From Nocardia gamkensis NBRC 108242 (GTDB lineage: Bacteria > Actinomycetota > Actinomycetes > Mycobacteriales > Mycobacteriaceae), in contig NZ_BDBM01000015.1 of the NCBI RefSeq assembly GCF_001612985.1, forward strand, positions 1 through 64,000: DNA of 64,000 bases, written 5' to 3'. The notes under the pieces are model-generated. The model had not been told where the DNA came from. It saw only the letters and a program-made list of their open reading frames with translations, and did not search any database. Positions 62,195-64,000 of this stretch are shown here, in pieces. The translations under genes were made by a program, and so were the position numbers. Each line of letters starts with the position of its first letter. Positions within the stretch are counted from its first letter, which is position 1.

Positions 62195-62280
62195 GCTGTT
62201 CACGCGGCGGTCCCTCCGCCGTCACGCGAGCTGCCTCCGCTGGACCCGAAACGCACACCGAGGTGTCGTATCGTGTTGCG

Positions 62281-63219
62281 GTGACCAGCTCGACAAGCCT
62301 CTCCCCCGTCGCGGAGGTGATCCGCGCGCGGCGCGCCACGGCCGGCCGCGCCGACGGTCACCGCCTGGTGCTGGTGGTAGAGGGCGGCGGCAGCCGGGGC
62401 GTGTACTCCAGCGGCATGGTGTCGGCGCTCGAGGAACTCGGGCTCGCCGGAGTATTCGACGCGGTGTACGGCACGTCGGCGGGCGCGATCAACGGCGCCT
62501 GGTTGCTGTGCGGGCGCGCGATCCCCGGCATGCGCTCCTGGACCGATCCGGAGATCATGCGCCGCGCCGTCGACCCGGCCCGGCTCCTGCGCGGACGTCC
62601 GGCGTTCGATCTGCGGTATCTCGTGCACCAGGTGTACGACGGCATCGAACCGATGGATTTCGAGGCGATCCTGGCCAACTCCACGACCTTCCATCCGATC
62701 GCCACCGATATCCGGACCGGGCAGGCGGTCGATCTGCATCCACACATCACCGACAAGCGGACGCTCATGCGTGCGCTGCGCGCGTCGGCGGGCCTGCCCA
62801 TTCTGGCCGGGCCCCCGGTCGCCCTGGGCAGTTCGGCGTACTTCGACGGCGGCCTCTCCGAGACCGTGCCGATCCGCACCGCGGTCCGCGCGGGCGCCAC
62901 CCATGCCTTGGTCCTGCGCACCCGGAGGGTGGACGAACGTCGGCCGCCCGCCTCGCGCCTGCACCAGATCATCGGCGGCGGCTATCTGCGCGCCGTGGCC
63001 CCCGGCGCGTACCGGGCCTGGCTCGAACGCCCGCGGCAACAGGACCTCGAGGACCGGGCCCTCGCCGAATTGGGCGACTCCGTGCTCCAGATCCACCCGC
63101 CCGTCGGCTCCCCGGACGTGGACAGCGCCGCCCGCGACACCGCACTACTCGCCAGGGCCTTGCAAATCGGCCGCACAGCCGTGCTCGGCGCGCTCTCCGC
63201 CGCCATCCCAGCCGCCTGA
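62281..63219 (+). CDS. Patatin-like phospholipase
   Basis: About 312 residues. The glycine loop EGGGSRGVYSSG, nucleophile S66 in GTSAG, and the dyad Asp in FDGGL (near 190) are present. Soluble, without signal peptide. Hydrolyses acyl esters of phospholipids or related lipids. GTG start at 62281; the terminator after accA3 separates it. Confidence 0.92.
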   Translation: MTSSTSLSPVAEVIRARRATAGRADGHRLVLVVEGGGSRGVYSSGMVSALEELGLAGVFDAVYGTSAGAINGAWLLCGRAIPGMRSWTDPEIMRRAVDPARLLRGRPAFDLRYLVHQVYDGIEPMDFEAILANSTTFHPIATDIRTGQAVDLHPHITDKRTLMRALRASAGLPILAGPPVALGSSAYFDGGLSETVPIRTAVRAGATHALVLRTRRVDERRPPASRLHQIIGGGYLRAVAPGAYRAWLERPRQQDLEDRALAELGDSVLQIHPPVGSPDVDSAARDTALLARALQIGRTAVLGALSAAIPAA

Positions 63220-63237
63220 CCGACTCCGGCAAGGTGT

Positions 63238-64000
63238 TCAGGCGATGTGGACTCGCACGCCGCCGGAGAGGACGAAGTCGTGCAGTTCCAAGTGGTCGGG
63301 GGTCGCCGTCCGGGGCAGGTCGAATACGAGCTGGGTGGTGGCGGACTGCTCGGGGCGCAGCTCGAAGGAGTAGCCGAGGCGCTGCTGGGTGTTCTGCCAC
63401 ATGGTGGCGGTGGCGTTGTGGTCGAAGGGCGTGTTCTGCGCGTCCAGCAGGCGTTGGCCCATCGGCAGGAACCACTTCGTCTCGTCGGAGATATTCCGCA
63501 CGGCCAGCGTGACGATCAGGAACGAGCCCGTGGCCCGCTGCAATCCGACTCGTGCCACACCCGTGTCGACGTTCGTCACGACGAACTCGAATTTGCCGTC
63601 GCGGACAGGACTGCCCGCCGGTGCCACGGCGGCCGGATCGGACCCGCCGTCGTCCCCGGGTGGCCCGGGGTTCTCCACCGCCACCGCCGAGGGCGGCAAG
63701 GTGGGCGCGGGCGCGCCGGAATCACCGGCCCTGGTTCCCGCGGCGATCAACGCGACGCAGCCCGCCGCGAACGCGAACGGCGCGAGGAATACCACGATCA
63801 GCGCGCCGATCATCTTCGAAAGAAGACTCCGGCGACGTCGCGGCCGACGACGCGGGACCGGGACGCCCGGGCGACGCTGCGCGACCGGCGGGGCCGGACG
63901 CTGTACCGCTGGGAAGACCTTTCGCGCAGGCGCACGATACGGCGATGCGACAGGGCCGGGCTTCGAGGGCAGCACGCGAGCGAGCAACCGTTCCTGCCAA
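63238..64000 (-). CDS. Membrane-anchored DUF4352-type protein, 5' end beyond the window
   Basis: The frame is open to the right edge, so the N-terminus may lie outside; a TTG at 63987 is a possible start. It begins basic and Pro/Arg-rich (RRRPRRRRSLLS), has one membrane segment (FLAPFAFAAGCVALIAAG), then an extracytoplasmic domain with TGSFLIVTLAVRNISDE and LGYSFELRPEQSAT, the DUF4352/immunoprotective-like beta-sandwich. Function unknown. Confidence 0.75.
   Translation of the reverse strand, partial: WQERLLARVLPSKPGPVASPYRAPARKVFPAVQRPAPPVAQRRPGVPVPRRRPRRRRSLLSKMIGALIVVFLAPFAFAAGCVALIAAGTRAGDSGAPAPTLPPSAVAVENPGPPGDDGGSDPAAVAPAGSPVRDGKFEFVVTNVDTGVARVGLQRATGSFLIVTLAVRNISDETKWFLPMGQRLLDAQNTPFDHNATATMWQNTQQRLGYSFELRPEQSATTQLVFDLPRTATPDHLELHDFVLSGGVRVHIA

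Noticed and set aside
60339..62339. 666-codon open frame opposite accA3
   Set aside because: Antisense shadow caused by high GC; no family motifs, and accA3 is certain.
1..64000. CRISPR array, rRNA or complete insertion sequence
   Set aside because: No regularly spaced repeats, rRNA-like sequence or transposase gene was seen in the window.

Overview
The window is high-GC actinobacterial chromosome. The gene set points to a mycolic-acid actinomycete of the Nocardia/Rhodococcus/Mycobacterium group, most like Nocardia. Supporting evidence: GTG starts and 4-bp start/stop overlaps are common, there are XRE-DUF5753/DUF397 genes and a possible F420-type nitroreductase remnant, and one block follows the order I recall for M. 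tuberculosis Rv3274c-Rv3285 (fadE25, purE, purK, GtrA, PH-domain protein, birA, accD5, accE5, maf, sseA, accA3). All calls are from reading the sequence; no searches were run.

Layout. 1-1850: right end of an integrated element (unknown partial gene, excisionase, tyrosine integrase) abutting the 3' end of a tRNA-Cys gene. 1963-3686: MarR regulator and an Hsp70-like membrane protein. 3736-9179: a five-gene minus-strand operon covering the lower valine pathway (mmsA, acyl-CoA dehydrogenase, 3-hydroxyisobutyryl-CoA hydrolase, mmsB, echA8). 9324-13804: DUF2157 membrane protein and icmF, a fused isobutyryl-CoA mutase. 14065-23869: amidohydrolase, DUF3224, BtuF-like protein, SWIM/SNF2 helicase pair, small hypothetical, sulfurtransferase, BenE-type transporter, SDR. 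24024-28537: Lrp/AsnC regulator divergent from bkdABC (branched-chain 2-oxoacid dehydrogenase E1a, E1b, E2), then a thioesterase. 28575-33666: AraC regulator with a duplicated 3' end, MFS transporter, nitroreductase remnant, proline-rich Cys-rich membrane protein, AAA ATPase. 33764-36698: pntAA-pntAB-pntB transhydrogenase. 37096-42016: HIT hydrolase, mycothiol-type isomerase, peptidase E, GtrA protein, FAD-linked oxidase, acetyltransferase. 42145-44581: accessory XRE/DUF5753 regulator with two DUF397 genes and two divergent unknown genes. 44690-48001: epoxide hydrolase, fadE25 and its TetR regulator. 48295-62147: purEK, GtrA, two-component system, PH protein, acyl-ACP desaturase, birA and the acyl-CoA carboxylase genes. 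62281-64000: patatin-like lipase and a partial DUF4352-type protein.

How it fits together. bkdABC makes branched acyl-CoAs from 2-oxoacids. The mmsA operon takes isobutyryl-CoA to propionyl-CoA. IcmF can interconvert isobutyryl- and n-butyryl-CoA. AccD5/AccE5/AccA3, biotinylated by BirA, carboxylate propionyl- or acetyl-CoA for methyl-branched and straight lipids. A near-identical 22-bp element centred on GACGTC lies upstream of both mmsA and icmF, which suggests one regulator controls both. Several small broken genes sit between intact ones: a DUF2157 fragment, a nitroreductase remnant and frameshifted small ORFs. The SseA-type protein has Ser where the rhodanese active-site Cys should be.
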